DNA of 64,000 nt, taken from contig CAIXFY010000073.1 in NCBI GenBank assembly GCA_903918885.1, positions 1 through 64,000 of the forward strand, written 5' to 3'. The translations under genes and the position numbers were made by a program. Shown piece by piece: positions 43,484-53,492 of the stretch (its first letter is position 1; every line of letters begins with the position of its first letter). The notes beneath the pieces are model-generated. The model ran no database searches. It was not told the origin of the DNA and saw only the letters and a program-made list of their open reading frames with translations. Source of the DNA: an uncultured Verrucomicrobia subdivision 3 bacterium. GTDB taxonomy: Bacteria > Verrucomicrobiota > Verrucomicrobiia > Limisphaerales > UBA11358.

Positions 43484-44913
43484 TGGTGGTCTCCTTTCTG
43501 CGCGCCACCCAACGGATGGTGCGGGTCGGCTTCGGGCATCACGCCTTTGACTTCAGCAATAGCAATCATCGGCAGGAATTTCACGAACAACAGATACAGC
43601 ATGAAGAACGCGCCGAGCGTGCCGATGTAAAGTCCCACATCCCAAATCGTCGGCATATATTTACCCCAGTTCGCCGGGAGAAATTCCTGATACAACGAGC
43701 CGACGACGATGACGAAGCGTTCGCTCCACATGCCGATGTTGATTAGCACGCCGATGATAAACAACGCCGCGAGGCTCGAACGGATTTTTTTGAACCAAAG
43801 CAATTGTGTCACGCAGACGTTGATACCGATGAGCGTCCAACCGAGATACAAATAAGTGTGACCGAACAGGCGATGACCGAACACCCAGCGTTCGTAGGTG
43901 TCGCCGCTATACCAGGCGATGAAAAATTCCTGCAAGTAGATGTAGTCAATGATGAGGCCAGCTACGAGCGCGAGCTTGGCCACTTTATCCATGTGCGACA
44001 TCGTGATGACTTTTTCCAGGCTGCACCATTTGCGCAGCGGCACGAGAATCACCAGCATCATGCCGAAGCCGCAGAACACCGCGCCGATGACGAAGTAGAG
44101 CGGGAAAATCGTCGCGTGCCAGCCCGCAATCTGCGAGGCGCAAAAGTCCAGACCGACGATGGAACTCACGGTGAACACGAGCAGCGTGCACAAGCCGCAG
44201 AGGACGACATAGGCTTTTTCGTAATTATGCCATTGCCGCGCCGAACCAGTCCAACCCATCGCCAGCGCCGTGAAAATGGTTTTACGCACGCGCGTCGTCG
44301 CCCGGTCGCGGAACACGGCGAAGTCAGGTATCATGCCCATGAACCAAAACAGCGTTGAAACCGTCAGATAGGTGTTCACGGCGAACACGTCCCACATGAG
44401 CGGCGATTTGAACTGCGGCCAGTTGCCGTTGGAATTTGGAATTGGAAACATGAACCAGTCGAACCACGCGCGACCGACGTGAATCGCCGGATACAATCCC
44501 GCCATCATCACGGAGAAAACTGTCATTGCCTCGGCCATACGGCCAATCGTTGTGCGCCAATGCTGCTTCGTCAAAAACAACAGCGCGGAAATCAACGTGC
44601 CGGCGTGCGCGACACCGACCCACCAGATGAAATTCACAATATCCAAGCCCCACATCACCGGATGATTGTTGCCCCAGACACCGACACCCGTGAAGACCTG
44701 ATAAAACAGGCACGTCGGAAAAATCACCGTTGCCGCGAACGCCGCGGGAATAAATAAAATCCACCACCAGCGCGGGGTCTTGCCTTCGGCGAATTCCGAG
44801 AGCTTGTCCGTCAGCGCGCCGAGACTTGGCTTGCCTTCGACAACGGGCGCGCGTCGCAGTTCTGCGGGCGGCGCGAGCCGTTTCAATTCTTCAATGTTCA
44901 GGGAGTCAGCCAT
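43480..44913 (-). CDS. actC: ACIII quinol-site membrane subunit ActC (NrfD/PsrC family)
   Basis: The 477-residue NrfD-family protein has about ten transmembrane helices and blocks such as WGLDIVNFIWWVGVAHAGTLI and the loop NLLWRTMIGRMAEA-like HWRTTIGRMAEAMTVFSV. In ACIII this subunit holds the menaquinol-oxidation site facing the periplasm, next to the Fe-S protein ActB. The start ATG shares one base with the actB stop (TAATG), and the end overlaps actD by 4 nt. Confidence 0.94.
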   Translation of the reverse strand: MADSLNIEELKRLAPPAELRRAPVVEGKPSLGALTDKLSEFAEGKTPRWWWILFIPAAFAATVIFPTCLFYQVFTGVGVWGNNHPVMWGLDIVNFIWWVGVAHAGTLISALLFLTKQHWRTTIGRMAEAMTVFSVMMAGLYPAIHVGRAWFDWFMFPIPNSNGNWPQFKSPLMWDVFAVNTYLTVSTLFWFMGMIPDFAVFRDRATTRVRKTIFTALAMGWTGSARQWHNYEKAYVVLCGLCTLLVFTVSSIVGLDFCASQIAGWHATIFPLYFVIGAVFCGFGMMLVILVPLRKWCSLEKVITMSHMDKVAKLALVAGLIIDYIYLQEFFIAWYSGDTYERWVFGHRLFGHTYLYLGWTLIGINVCVTQLLWFKKIRSSLAALFIIGVLINIGMWSERFVIVVGSLYQEFLPANWGKYMPTIWDVGLYIGTLGAFFMLYLLFVKFLPMIAIAEVKGVMPEADPHHPLGGAQKGDHQ

Positions 44914-47900
44914 TAGCTGTTTCCTTTCGGGGTGAGACTCTGGCTCTCAAATTCTTCCGTGCTGAACGGGTCATGATAATCCGGCATCGCAGGATTCGGA
45001 TTGCGAACGCGCGCAAGATAGGTCGTGCGCGGTTTCGTCAGCAGGTTGCCGAGGACGGAATAATTCAACGGCGACAATTTCAATTTCGAGACCGAACTGT
45101 TCGCGTCGCTGACATCGCCGAACACAATCGCGCCCGCCGGACACGCCTGCTGGCACGCGGTCTTCGGAATTGTTCCCGCCGCCTCAGACAAGCGAACGTT
45201 GTCGCTCGCGCCAGCCTTTGCCTTCTGGGAAATTTTTGCGTGCTCGATGCGCTGCGTGCAATAAGTGCATTTCTCCATGACGCCGCGCATACGCACCGTC
45301 ACGTCGGGATTCTTGCTCAACTTGATCAAATCCCATTCGTCTTCCGAGCGCATCCCGCTGTCCGGATTTTTCCACCAACGGAGCAAATCCCAAACGCCAT
45401 CCGTCTTGTGCGTGAGTGTCGTGGAATAAATTGTTCCCTTCAGCTCCGTCAACGGACGCTTGTTATAATCGAGGAAATTGAAACGGCGGACCTTGTAAGG
45501 ACAATTGTTCGAGCAATAGCGCGTGCCGATGCAACGGTTATAGGCCATCACGTTCAAACCCTCCTGATCGTGGACGGTCGCAGCCACGGGGCAAACGCTT
45601 TCGCACGGCGCGGATTCGCATTGCTGGCAAAGCATCGGCTGGTTCACCGCCTGCACATCGTCAATCCACTCGGCGAACTGCTGGTTCTCGTCCGTCTGGT
45701 TCATGTCGGCCGACAGCGAGAAGCGGCTGGAATTATTTTTGCGTTTCGGATCGCTCGTGAAATAGCGGTCAATGCGCATCCAGTGCATCTCGCGGCCGCG
45801 CAACACCTGATCCTTGCCGACAATCGGAATATTGTTTTCACTCTGACACGCGACGACGCAAGTGCCGCAGCCGACGCACGCGTTCAAGTCCACCGTCATG
45901 CCCCACTGGTGCAACGCCGTCTTCTTCGCCTCGTCGAGCGGGTTCGCATAAAGCGACTGAACCACGGGCGGCTCGACGCCATGAAATTTTTCCTGCGCGA
46001 ACTCCGGCTCTTTGAGAAATTCTTCGAGGTTCGCCTCGCGCACCGCCGGACGACCTTCCATGGACCAATGATGCTGCGTGCAAGCGAGAACGTGCGTCTC
46101 GCCGGTTTTTTTGATCGTTGCACCGTTCTCGATATATTTACCGGAGAAAATTTTGTAGGCATTGAAGCCGACGCTGTTGCCGACCCGCCCTGCCCGTTCG
46201 CGACCGTAACCGAGCGCGAGGCCGAGCGAATAATCCGCCATGCCCGGCTGCGTCCAAATCGGACCTTTGACGCTCTTGCCGTTCAACGAAATTTCAACAA
46301 TGTCGCCGTTCGCCACGCCAAGTTCACGCGCGGTTTTGCGGCTGATGAGCACCGCGTTGTCCCACGTCATCTTCGTGACGGGATCGGGCAATTCCTGCAT
46401 CCAGCCGTTGTTTGCGTAACGACCATCGTCCACTTTGGAATCGCGGTAGAAGATGACTTCGAGATTGCTGCCGGAAGTGGCGACGGATTGAACCGCAGGC
46501 ACAGCCGCCTGAAACGACAGCGTTTCTGATTTGCCCGCTGTGCCGTTGGCAAAACCGTTGAATAAAAATTTCTTCCAGTCTTCCTCGGAACCGCCAAACG
46601 TGCCACGCACGATTTCGTGGGCGCTGGTCGGCGACTCGCCAGCGACGCGCGCCAGAAATTCCAATTCCGGCAAGCCACCAAACAAAGGCTGAATCAACGG
46701 CTGAACGGCAACCACGGTTCCGTCGCTAGTCGTGGCGTCGCTCCATGATTCTAAATAATGCGCCGCCGGAAAATTCCAGTCGCACTTTTGCGCCGTCTCA
46801 TCTTCGTAGTAGCCAAGGCGGACAACATTCTTCGGCTTCGCCGTCGCGGTCAAATGGTAAACCGGATTGCCGCCGAGAACCACCAGCGTGTCGATTGCAT
46901 CCAGATCGAAACCTTCGAGGCCGGTGGCCACGGCGTTCGTTGGAATAAGTCCCACCGTGTTGCCAATCGAATCGAGCAAAGAATTAATCGTGTGTGCGAG
47001 CAAATGGACTTCAAGTGGCTGGCGCTGGCCAGCAACGACCAAAACTTTTCCCGCATTCGCAACCAGATCCTTAGCACATTCTGAAACCCAATTTGAATCT
47101 ACGCCTTCAATATTACATTGCGCAGATTGGCCGAGTGGATTGCCGGTCTCATGCAAATGAGAAAGCATTGTGGAAATAGCTTTTGCAATCTCAAAAATCC
47201 TGCTCGCAGGAACTCGCAAGCGATGATCCGCACTCGCGCCCGTCAACGTGAACAATGATTCCACCGCGTAAAGCCGGCTCATCCCCTGCTCTGCCTTGCG
47301 ACCGGCGGCAAACTTGCGGATGTGATTGTGCGAATCATCTTCGCCACCGAGAAAATCGCAATCCAGCGACAGAATGACTTTCGCCTTGTCGAAATTAAAA
47401 ACCGGCTTCACCGATTGGCCGAACGCCTGCGTGGCCGCGCGCTGATGGATGCCGGAATCAATCGCGTCGTAGGTGAACCATTTTGATTTCGGAAATTTGT
47501 CCGCGATGATTTTTTGCAGACGCGCGCGGGACGGCGAGGTGCTGCTTTCGGCGAGAAAGGCCAAACCTTCGCCGGAGTTCGCCGCGAATTTCTTGGAAAG
47601 TTCGTCGAGGAAACCTAAAGCCTCTTCGCGGGAAACCACTTTGCCATCGTGCTTGAAATGGCGGGCGCGGTCGGGGTCGTAAAGGTCGAGAATGGAAGCT
47701 TGCGCGTAACGGTCGGTGCTCCCATTGCTGCCGGGATAAAGTGAATTGCCCTCGATTTTTACCGGACGGCCTTCGTAGGATTTGACCACCAGCGGAATCG
47801 CGCCGATGCGCGTGGGCATGGCGGTCGCAAAGTATTGCACGTCGCCAAAGGTATAATTCTCCGGCTGTTTGCCAAAGGGTTCAAGCTTCTCTTCAGGACG

Positions 47901-48125
47901 ACGGCAGCCCGCGCCGAGAGTCGCGATGCCGGCGAACGCAAACGACGCCGACATGATCTTGAGAAAATTCCGGCGGCTCTGGCCGTCTTCCACCAATTCA
48001 CTCGCGCCCACGGGAAATTCCCGGTGCAACCAGTCCTTGAACTCCGGCTGGTCAGCCAGTTCATCCAGACTGCGCCAGTAACGGCGGCCATTTGCGGGCG
48101 TTGAATTGGTTGGATTTGAATTCAT
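44913..48125 (-). CDS. actB: ACIII iron-sulfur subunit ActB (fused molybdopterin-like plus four-cluster ferredoxin)
   Basis: The 1070-residue protein has a Tat-type motif (SRRNFLKIMSASFAFAG) near residues 50-67 and an N-terminal molybdopterin-oxidoreductase-like half that probably binds no Mo. A C-terminal ferredoxin half carries four Cys groups: CVGCGTCVVACQ, CQQCESAPCESVCP, CIGTRYCSNNCP and CTYCTQR with CQQACP. In ACIII it relays electrons from the quinol site to the pentaheme ActA. A frame start at 48242 exists, but the ATG at 48125 shares one base with the actA stop codon (TAATG) and gives the correct N-terminus. Confidence 0.95.
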   Translation of the reverse strand: MNSNPTNSTPANGRRYWRSLDELADQPEFKDWLHREFPVGASELVEDGQSRRNFLKIMSASFAFAGIATLGAGCRRPEEKLEPFGKQPENYTFGDVQYFATAMPTRIGAIPLVVKSYEGRPVKIEGNSLYPGSNGSTDRYAQASILDLYDPDRARHFKHDGKVVSREEALGFLDELSKKFAANSGEGLAFLAESSTSPSRARLQKIIADKFPKSKWFTYDAIDSGIHQRAATQAFGQSVKPVFNFDKAKVILSLDCDFLGGEDDSHNHIRKFAAGRKAEQGMSRLYAVESLFTLTGASADHRLRVPASRIFEIAKAISTMLSHLHETGNPLGQSAQCNIEGVDSNWVSECAKDLVANAGKVLVVAGQRQPLEVHLLAHTINSLLDSIGNTVGLIPTNAVATGLEGFDLDAIDTLVVLGGNPVYHLTATAKPKNVVRLGYYEDETAQKCDWNFPAAHYLESWSDATTSDGTVVAVQPLIQPLFGGLPELEFLARVAGESPTSAHEIVRGTFGGSEEDWKKFLFNGFANGTAGKSETLSFQAAVPAVQSVATSGSNLEVIFYRDSKVDDGRYANNGWMQELPDPVTKMTWDNAVLISRKTARELGVANGDIVEISLNGKSVKGPIWTQPGMADYSLGLALGYGRERAGRVGNSVGFNAYKIFSGKYIENGATIKKTGETHVLACTQHHWSMEGRPAVREANLEEFLKEPEFAQEKFHGVEPPVVQSLYANPLDEAKKTALHQWGMTVDLNACVGCGTCVVACQSENNIPIVGKDQVLRGREMHWMRIDRYFTSDPKRKNNSSRFSLSADMNQTDENQQFAEWIDDVQAVNQPMLCQQCESAPCESVCPVAATVHDQEGLNVMAYNRCIGTRYCSNNCPYKVRRFNFLDYNKRPLTELKGTIYSTTLTHKTDGVWDLLRWWKNPDSGMRSEDEWDLIKLSKNPDVTVRMRGVMEKCTYCTQRIEHAKISQKAKAGASDNVRLSEAAGTIPKTACQQACPAGAIVFGDVSDANSSVSKLKLSPLNYSVLGNLLTKPRTTYLARVRNPNPAMPDYHDPFSTEEFESQSLTPKGNS

Positions 48126-48787
48126 TAGCGGTGACAAGCCGAGCAGCTCGTGAGGGATTCGACTTTCCAATCGTGAACGAACTTTTTCCCGTTCACATCC
48201 TGTAAGTGTTCCGCTTCGGCGGCGTTGGTGCTCCATTGCCAATCCAGCTTCGTGACTTTGTCGGTCGGACGGATATTCGCTGCCGGATTGCGATGACAGT
48301 CGAGACAGAAACTCATGCTGAACGATTTATCGTGGCGAACCTCGTCCATCTGGTCAACGCGACCGTGGCATTTCACGCAACTAATGCCACGATCCACATG
48401 CACCGAGTGGTTGAAATAAACGTAGTCGGGAACTTTATGCACCTGCACCCATGGAATCGGCGTGTTGTTCGCCGCACTGTCGCGGACAATGGCAAGGCGC
48501 GGGTCATCTTTCAGCACGAGGCTGTGGCAATTCATGCAAGTCGAAGCGCCGGGCAAATTGGCAAACCAGGATTTCTCCACGCCATTGTGGCAATAGCGAC
48601 AATCCACACCAAGTTGCCCCGCATGGATGTTATGCGAAAACGGCACAGGCTGCACGGGTTGATAGCCAGCGCGCGTGTATTTAGGAGTGAGATAAATCGT
48701 CACCGCCGGCACGATGGCAGCACCAGCCAGTGCGGCAACAACGCCTAGCACAAGCGGCAAACTATTTGTCCACTTCGGAAAAATCAC
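48125..48787 (-). CDS. actA: ACIII pentaheme cytochrome c subunit ActA
   Basis: The 220-residue protein has an N-terminal membrane helix (about 8-32) and five CxxCH heme motifs: CRYCH, CMNCH, CVKCH, CLDCH and CSACH. That matches the pentaheme ActA of alternative complex III. It receives electrons from ActB and passes them to soluble or bound cytochromes c. The start is GTG at 48787. This is the first gene of a ten-gene, translationally coupled operon running to 37789. Confidence 0.95.
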   Translation of the reverse strand: MIFPKWTNSLPLVLGVVAALAGAAIVPAVTIYLTPKYTRAGYQPVQPVPFSHNIHAGQLGVDCRYCHNGVEKSWFANLPGASTCMNCHSLVLKDDPRLAIVRDSAANNTPIPWVQVHKVPDYVYFNHSVHVDRGISCVKCHGRVDQMDEVRHDKSFSMSFCLDCHRNPAANIRPTDKVTKLDWQWSTNAAEAEHLQDVNGKKFVHDWKVESLTSCSACHR

Positions 48788-49032
48788 TGCTACAAAAGAT
48801 TAAAAATCCAACCGAGCAAAAATTGTTGCGAACGCCGCAAACTTGAGCGCATTTATTTAACAACTGTCTGCCACGTCCGCAAGAAAAGTTTGTGAAAAAT
48901 TTCACTTGAAGCGTTCTGGTAGCTGAATCACACCTTACTGTTACGGTAAAAAACCGTCGCTGATTTTACCTTTCGAACAAATGTGAAAATAAAACAAACC
49001 GTAAACCAACTGCCATAGAAACTATCTAAAGA

Positions 49033-49107
49033 TGGCTCCAGAGGTAGGACTTGAACCTACAACCACACGGTTAACAGCCGCGTGCTCTACCATTGAGCTA
49101 CTCTGGA
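49033..49107 (-). tRNA. tRNA-Asn (GTT), CCA encoded
   Basis: Read on the minus strand the gene begins TCCAGAG, has a D-arm TAGCTCAATGGTAGAGCA, the anticodon loop CTGTTAA in a CGCGG/CCGTG-type stem, the T-arm GTTCAAGTCC, and ends CTCTGGA-G-CCA. The 7-bp acceptor stem is perfect and the 3' CCA is in the DNA. The anticodon is GTT. The open frame over it on the plus strand (starting MAPEVGLEPTT) is a well-known tRNA artefact. Confidence 0.97.
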
Positions 49108-49161
49108 ACGCAAACGGGCGTGAAATCTACAAACACAGACTCGTATCGTCAAATTGTTTCG

Positions 49162-50013
49162 TCAGACTTTTTGACAACGCGGGCAGAAAAAAGTGCTGCG
49201 CGCCGCCTGCACCATCCGTTTGATGGACGAACCACATTCGGAGCAGGGTTTTCCGGCGCGATTGTATACACGCAACCGTTCCTCGTAATAATCCAGCGCG
49301 TCCGCCGCACGGCCAAAATAAAACAGGCCATCCGTTTTTCCCGCCGAAAAATTTAATGGAACCGTGCTTCCACAATCAATCGCCTCAGCCAGAACTTCAC
49401 GGATGCAACGCAATAAATTTTTCACCTGCTTCGAGGTCAGTTTATTGGCCGCCAGTCTCGGCGAAATGCCGGCACGGAATAGCGCCTCACTCCCATAAAT
49501 ATTGCCCACGCCGGCGATCAGCGACTGTTCGAGCAGTTTCACCTTCACCGGTTGTCGCGAGCGTTTGAGTTCTTGCCGGAATATTTCCGGCGTTAATTTC
49601 TCATCCCATGGCTCTGGCCCGAGTTTTTCAATCGCTGCCAGCGCCAAGGTCATCCGGCCAAAGTAGCGCGTGTCTTCGTAGATGAAGTTGTTTGCCCCCA
49701 AATTCAAAACCACCGCCGCGTGCTTCGGCAACGGATCGTTTTTCGGCGCGAGAAACATTTTTCCCGTCATGCCGAGATGGCCGAGCAGGTGGATTTTTTT
49801 GCGAGAACTTTTTTGCCGCAGTTCAAACAACATGTATTTTCCGCGCCGTTCCAGATTCAGAAATTTTGCGCCCAAAAGATTCCGATTGAAGCTGGCTACG
49901 GAAGTCGGTTGCAAAACTTTTGACCGTCGCACCTCGACGGCGCGGATGGTTTTGCCGGCCAGCAGCGGACGCAAATGCCGCGCCAGCACTTCGACTTCGG
50001 GGAGTTCGGGCAT
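49162..50013 (-). CDS. mutM: Formamidopyrimidine-DNA glycosylase
   Basis: MutM removes oxidised purines such as 8-oxoguanine and nicks the abasic site. The 283-residue protein starts MPELPEVE with catalytic Pro2 and Glu3, has the H2TH region (IAGVGNIYGSEALFRAGI) and ends with a C4 zinc finger (CSECG and CPRCQK). It follows pyrH by 1 nt and precedes the tRNA-Asn gene on the same strand, so it closes the rpsB-tsf-...-pyrH-mutM block. Confidence 0.96.
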   Translation of the reverse strand: MPELPEVEVLARHLRPLLAGKTIRAVEVRRSKVLQPTSVASFNRNLLGAKFLNLERRGKYMLFELRQKSSRKKIHLLGHLGMTGKMFLAPKNDPLPKHAAVVLNLGANNFIYEDTRYFGRMTLALAAIEKLGPEPWDEKLTPEIFRQELKRSRQPVKVKLLEQSLIAGVGNIYGSEALFRAGISPRLAANKLTSKQVKNLLRCIREVLAEAIDCGSTVPLNFSAGKTDGLFYFGRAADALDYYEERLRVYNRAGKPCSECGSSIKRMVQAARSTFFCPRCQKV

Positions 50014-50014
50014 C

Positions 50015-50800
<786 letters not shown>

Positions 50801-50811
50801 TCAAACCAAAG

Positions 50812-51390
50812 TCAGTTCAACCGTTCGATGTGCAGATCGGCGCGAACCACATTGCCGTCCGCCGGCGAAACAAACACCTCGCCGATTTCCATGATGACAT
50901 CCGGCTTGCCGAGCTTGGCCGCCCACAACCGCACGCGCCAGGCAAGTCCATCGTCCGTGCGGGACAAGCGGAGCTGGGTGTTTTTTAAGGTGAACGGCGA
51001 AAGCAATTGCAGTCCGGTAGCAACTTTGATGGCTTCGCTTGAATCCACCTTCACCTTTTTGAAATCAATGACATCTGCCTCCTTGCCACTGCCAAAAACT
51101 TTCCAAGGCCGTGTGACATCAAGCTTCAAGCCCGATCCAAATTTCACTTCGACCACCTTTGAGCGTGCATCCGAATCAAAATAGGCGACCGTCCACAGGC
51201 TTGGCGTGAGGCTGGCGATGGACTTATCCGAATAAATTTCCAGCACTTTGTCTTTACTCGGCTCACCGACAAAGCGGTTGCCTTCTTTGGCTAGTTGAAA
51301 TGCCGTCGGCTCCGGGGAAGCAAACACCGAGAACGCGCCGACACATGAAAAGATTACCGCAACCACACCAAGAATGATTTTGTTGTTCAT
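50812..51390 (-). CDS. Secreted protein, unknown (PepSY-like C-terminal part)
   Basis: The 192-residue protein has a signal peptide (MNNKIILGVVAVIFSCVG, cleavage near VFA-SP). The mature part has no cysteines. Its C-terminal 70 residues (SSEAIKVATG, WRVRLWAA, VFVSPADGNVVRADLHIERL) read like a PepSY-type alpha/beta unit. I do not recognise a specific family. It is placed between tsf and pyrH, an unusual insertion into the conserved rpsB-tsf-pyrH order, and it follows the terminator at 51463-51486, so it probably has its own promoter. Confidence 0.65.
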   Translation of the reverse strand: MNNKIILGVVAVIFSCVGAFSVFASPEPTAFQLAKEGNRFVGEPSKDKVLEIYSDKSIASLTPSLWTVAYFDSDARSKVVEVKFGSGLKLDVTRPWKVFGSGKEADVIDFKKVKVDSSEAIKVATGLQLLSPFTLKNTQLRLSRTDDGLAWRVRLWAAKLGKPDVIMEIGEVFVSPADGNVVRADLHIERLN

Positions 51391-51462
51391 AAAATTTTTA
51401 AAACCCCACCGTTTTCAGTCGGCAGTTTAGCATCCTCCGTTCAATTCGTCGCCAAAATAAAA

Positions 51463-51486
51463 AAGGCGTCCAGTAAAGGACGCCTT
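51463..51486 (-). terminator. Rho-independent terminator after tsf
   Basis: A perfect 9-bp stem (AAGGCGTCC / GGACGCCTT) with a 6-nt loop lies 18 nt beyond the tsf stop. On the minus strand it is followed by TTTTTTATTTTGG. It closes the rpsB-tsf transcription unit. Confidence 0.88.
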
Positions 51487-51504
51487 GAAAAATCTGCTGA
51501 AGGA

Positions 51505-52350
51505 TTACGCAGCGCCTTCGCCCACCTGAAAGCGGACGAATTTACGGATAACAACTTCATCGCCCAACTGCTTACTGATTTGCGCGACGTGTTCTTTCAC
51601 ACTGACTTCGGAATTGCGCTTCACGAAGCCCTGATCCACGAGGCAGTAGGTCTGGAAGAATTTGTCCAGCACGCCGGCGAGAATTTTTTCCATCGCGGCG
51701 GCGGGCTTGCCCTTCAAGCGGTCGGAGTTCGCGGCAATCTCGCGTTCCTTGGCGATGATTTCGGGCGCAACCTGCTCGCGGGAAACCGTATGCGGAAAAC
51801 CGGCGGCGATTTGCAGCGTGATGTCTTTGACGAGCTGCTTGAATTCATCTTTGGCCGTGGTTTCGGCCTTGCCGCAGCCGATTTCGACAAGCACGCCAAC
51901 CTTGGCGCCGGTGTGGATGTAAGCGGCTACCGCGCCGTTGCCGGAAACTTCGAGACGCGCGTTACGGGCGAACTTGATGTTCTCGCCCATCTTGCCAACG
52001 GCAGCTTCGCGGTCGGCTTCGAGGTTCACGTTCGGATCGGCGGCGATTTTCTTGGCCATTTCATCAGCAAAGGCACGGAACGCCTCGTTGCGCGCGACGA
52101 AATCGGTTTCGCAATTCACTTCCAGCAACACGCCGGACTTGCCGCCGGGCGCGATGTATTGGGCAACGACGCCTTCGCGGGCGTCACGCGTCGCTTTCTT
52201 GGCGGCACTGGCCGCACCGGATTTGCGGAGCAAATCCACAGCGGCCTCGATGCTTCCCTGCGCTTCGACGAGCGCCTTTTTGCATTCCATCATGCCAACG
52301 CCCGTCATCTCGCGGAGCTTGGCGACATTTGCAGCAGTGATTTCAGCCAT
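51505..52350 (-). CDS. tsf: Elongation factor Ts
   Basis: EF-Ts exchanges GDP on EF-Tu. The 281-residue protein has the N-terminal UBA-like domain (ANVAKLREMTGVGMMECKKAL) and the EF-Tu-contact motif ETDFVARNEAF, with the dimerisation and C-terminal parts following. It is downstream of rpsB with a hairpin in the 69-nt spacer and is followed by a strong terminator. Confidence 0.97.
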   Translation of the reverse strand: MAEITAANVAKLREMTGVGMMECKKALVEAQGSIEAAVDLLRKSGAASAAKKATRDAREGVVAQYIAPGGKSGVLLEVNCETDFVARNEAFRAFADEMAKKIAADPNVNLEADREAAVGKMGENIKFARNARLEVSGNGAVAAYIHTGAKVGVLVEIGCGKAETTAKDEFKQLVKDITLQIAAGFPHTVSREQVAPEIIAKEREIAANSDRLKGKPAAAMEKILAGVLDKFFQTYCLVDQGFVKRNSEVSVKEHVAQISKQLGDEVVIRKFVRFQVGEGAA

Positions 52351-52378
52351 AATATTTATTCGTTGAAAATTAAAAGGA

Positions 52379-52407
52379 GGCGGACGGAAACAGAATTCCC
52401 GTCCGCC
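52379..52407 (-). promoter_or_regulatory. Hairpin in the rpsB-tsf spacer
   Basis: GGCGGACGG (52379-52387) and CCGTCCGCC (52399-52407) form a perfect 9-bp stem with an 11-nt loop in the transcript between rpsB and tsf. It is followed on the minus strand by TCCTTTTAATTTT, a weak T tract. It may attenuate tsf transcription or protect the upstream message, as proposed for similar hairpins at this spot elsewhere. Confidence 0.6.
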
Positions 52408-52419
52408 AGTTAAACAGGA

Positions 52420-53169
52420 TTAGGCAGCGACCGGAGCGGCAGCCGGGGCGGCATCTTCGTTCACGCGGCGGGATTTCTTGGATTCAAATTCCGCGCGGGC
52501 TTGCGTGATGGCGGCAGAAACCGCACCAAGAATGAGGCGCACAGAACGAATCGCGTCGTCGTTCGCAGCAATCGGATACTGCGCGTCTTCGGGATCGCTG
52601 TTCGTATCAGCAAGCGCCACGACCGGGATACCCAGCGTCTTGGCTTCGGCAACGGCATTGTGTTCGCGCTTGGTGTCCACCACGAAGAGCGCGGCGGGCA
52701 TTTTGTCCAGGTCGCGGAGGCCGTCGAAATATTTGTTCAAGCGCGCACCTTCGCGGCGGATGACGGCCTGTTCCTGCTTAACGTAATCATTGATGCCGCC
52801 GTCGGCTTCCATCTTCTCAATTTCTTTGAGGCGCTTGATGGAGGATTTGACGGTAGCGTAGTTGGTGAGCGTGCCGCCGAGCCAACGTTCAGTCACGAAC
52901 ATCTGGCCGGTTTCCTTGGCGGTAGCCTTGACGCATTCCTGCGCCTGCTTTTTAGTGCCAACGAATAAAATTTTTCCACCTTTGCGGACGGTGTTGGTAA
53001 GGAAGTTTAAAGCCGCATTCAACTGCGCTTCGGTCTTGCTCAAATCAATGATGTGAATGCCATTGCGCGCATCAAAGATGAACGGCTTCATCTTCGGATT
53101 CCAGCGCTTGGTTTGATGTCCGAAATGGACGCCCGCTTCCAACAGTTCTTTAACTCCGATTGTGCTCAT
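52420..53169 (-). CDS. rpsB: 30S ribosomal protein S2
   Basis: S2 is a 30S ribosomal subunit protein. The 249 residues show the family blocks KELLEAGVHFGHQTKRWNPKMKP (in parts), IHIIDLSKTEAQL, FVGTKKQAQ and ERWLGGTLTNY. A ribosome site AAAGGA lies about 12 nt before the start codon. It heads the rpsB-tsf unit. Its 5' leader holds two small hairpins. Confidence 0.97.
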   Translation of the reverse strand: MSTIGVKELLEAGVHFGHQTKRWNPKMKPFIFDARNGIHIIDLSKTEAQLNAALNFLTNTVRKGGKILFVGTKKQAQECVKATAKETGQMFVTERWLGGTLTNYATVKSSIKRLKEIEKMEADGGINDYVKQEQAVIRREGARLNKYFDGLRDLDKMPAALFVVDTKREHNAVAEAKTLGIPVVALADTNSDPEDAQYPIAANDDAIRSVRLILGAVSAAITQARAEFESKKSRRVNEDAAPAAAPVAA

Positions 53170-53492
53170 GTTTACAATTTTCCTTTGGTTTCACCCCGGA
53201 TTCATCCGAAGCATCCTGCGGAACACAGGATTTTTGTTTGGTGTTGTTATGGCCGCCCGACTTCACACGAAGACAGATTTTAGGCCGTTTACCTTGCAGG
53301 ATTTAAAGCTGCAAGAGCCGCAAACCATAGCAGAAAAACCGGCGGTGGCAATGCCTAATTCTACCCGCACCCAACGAAACCCAATATGACCACCGAACAA
53401 ATATTGTCTTTGTTTTTAGCAATATAGGGTTAGCGTCAATTGTCGCCCACCGGATACTCTTTAATATATTTTTAATCCTAATCATTATTTTT
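53170..53492. other. Divergent promoter region between rpsB and the cytochrome-porin cassette
   Basis: This 323-bp region must hold the rpsB promoter (minus strand) and that of the cassette (plus strand). In the rpsB leader there are two short hairpins, CGGAT/ATCCG at 53197-53208 and ATCCTG/CAGGAT at 53213-53231, that could serve as an S2 autoregulatory leader. An AT-rich stretch at about 53440-53485 (TTTAATATATTTTTAATCC) precedes the cytochrome gene. No gene is seen. Confidence 0.5.

Noticed and set aside
44826-46529. 567-codon open frame opposite actB.
   Set aside because: Antisense shadow of the ferredoxin half of actB, with low-complexity Arg/Ala/His-rich product.
49032-49223. Short protein MAPEVGLEPTT... 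on the plus strand.
   Set aside because: It is the reverse complement of the tRNA-Asn gene, a common false gene call.
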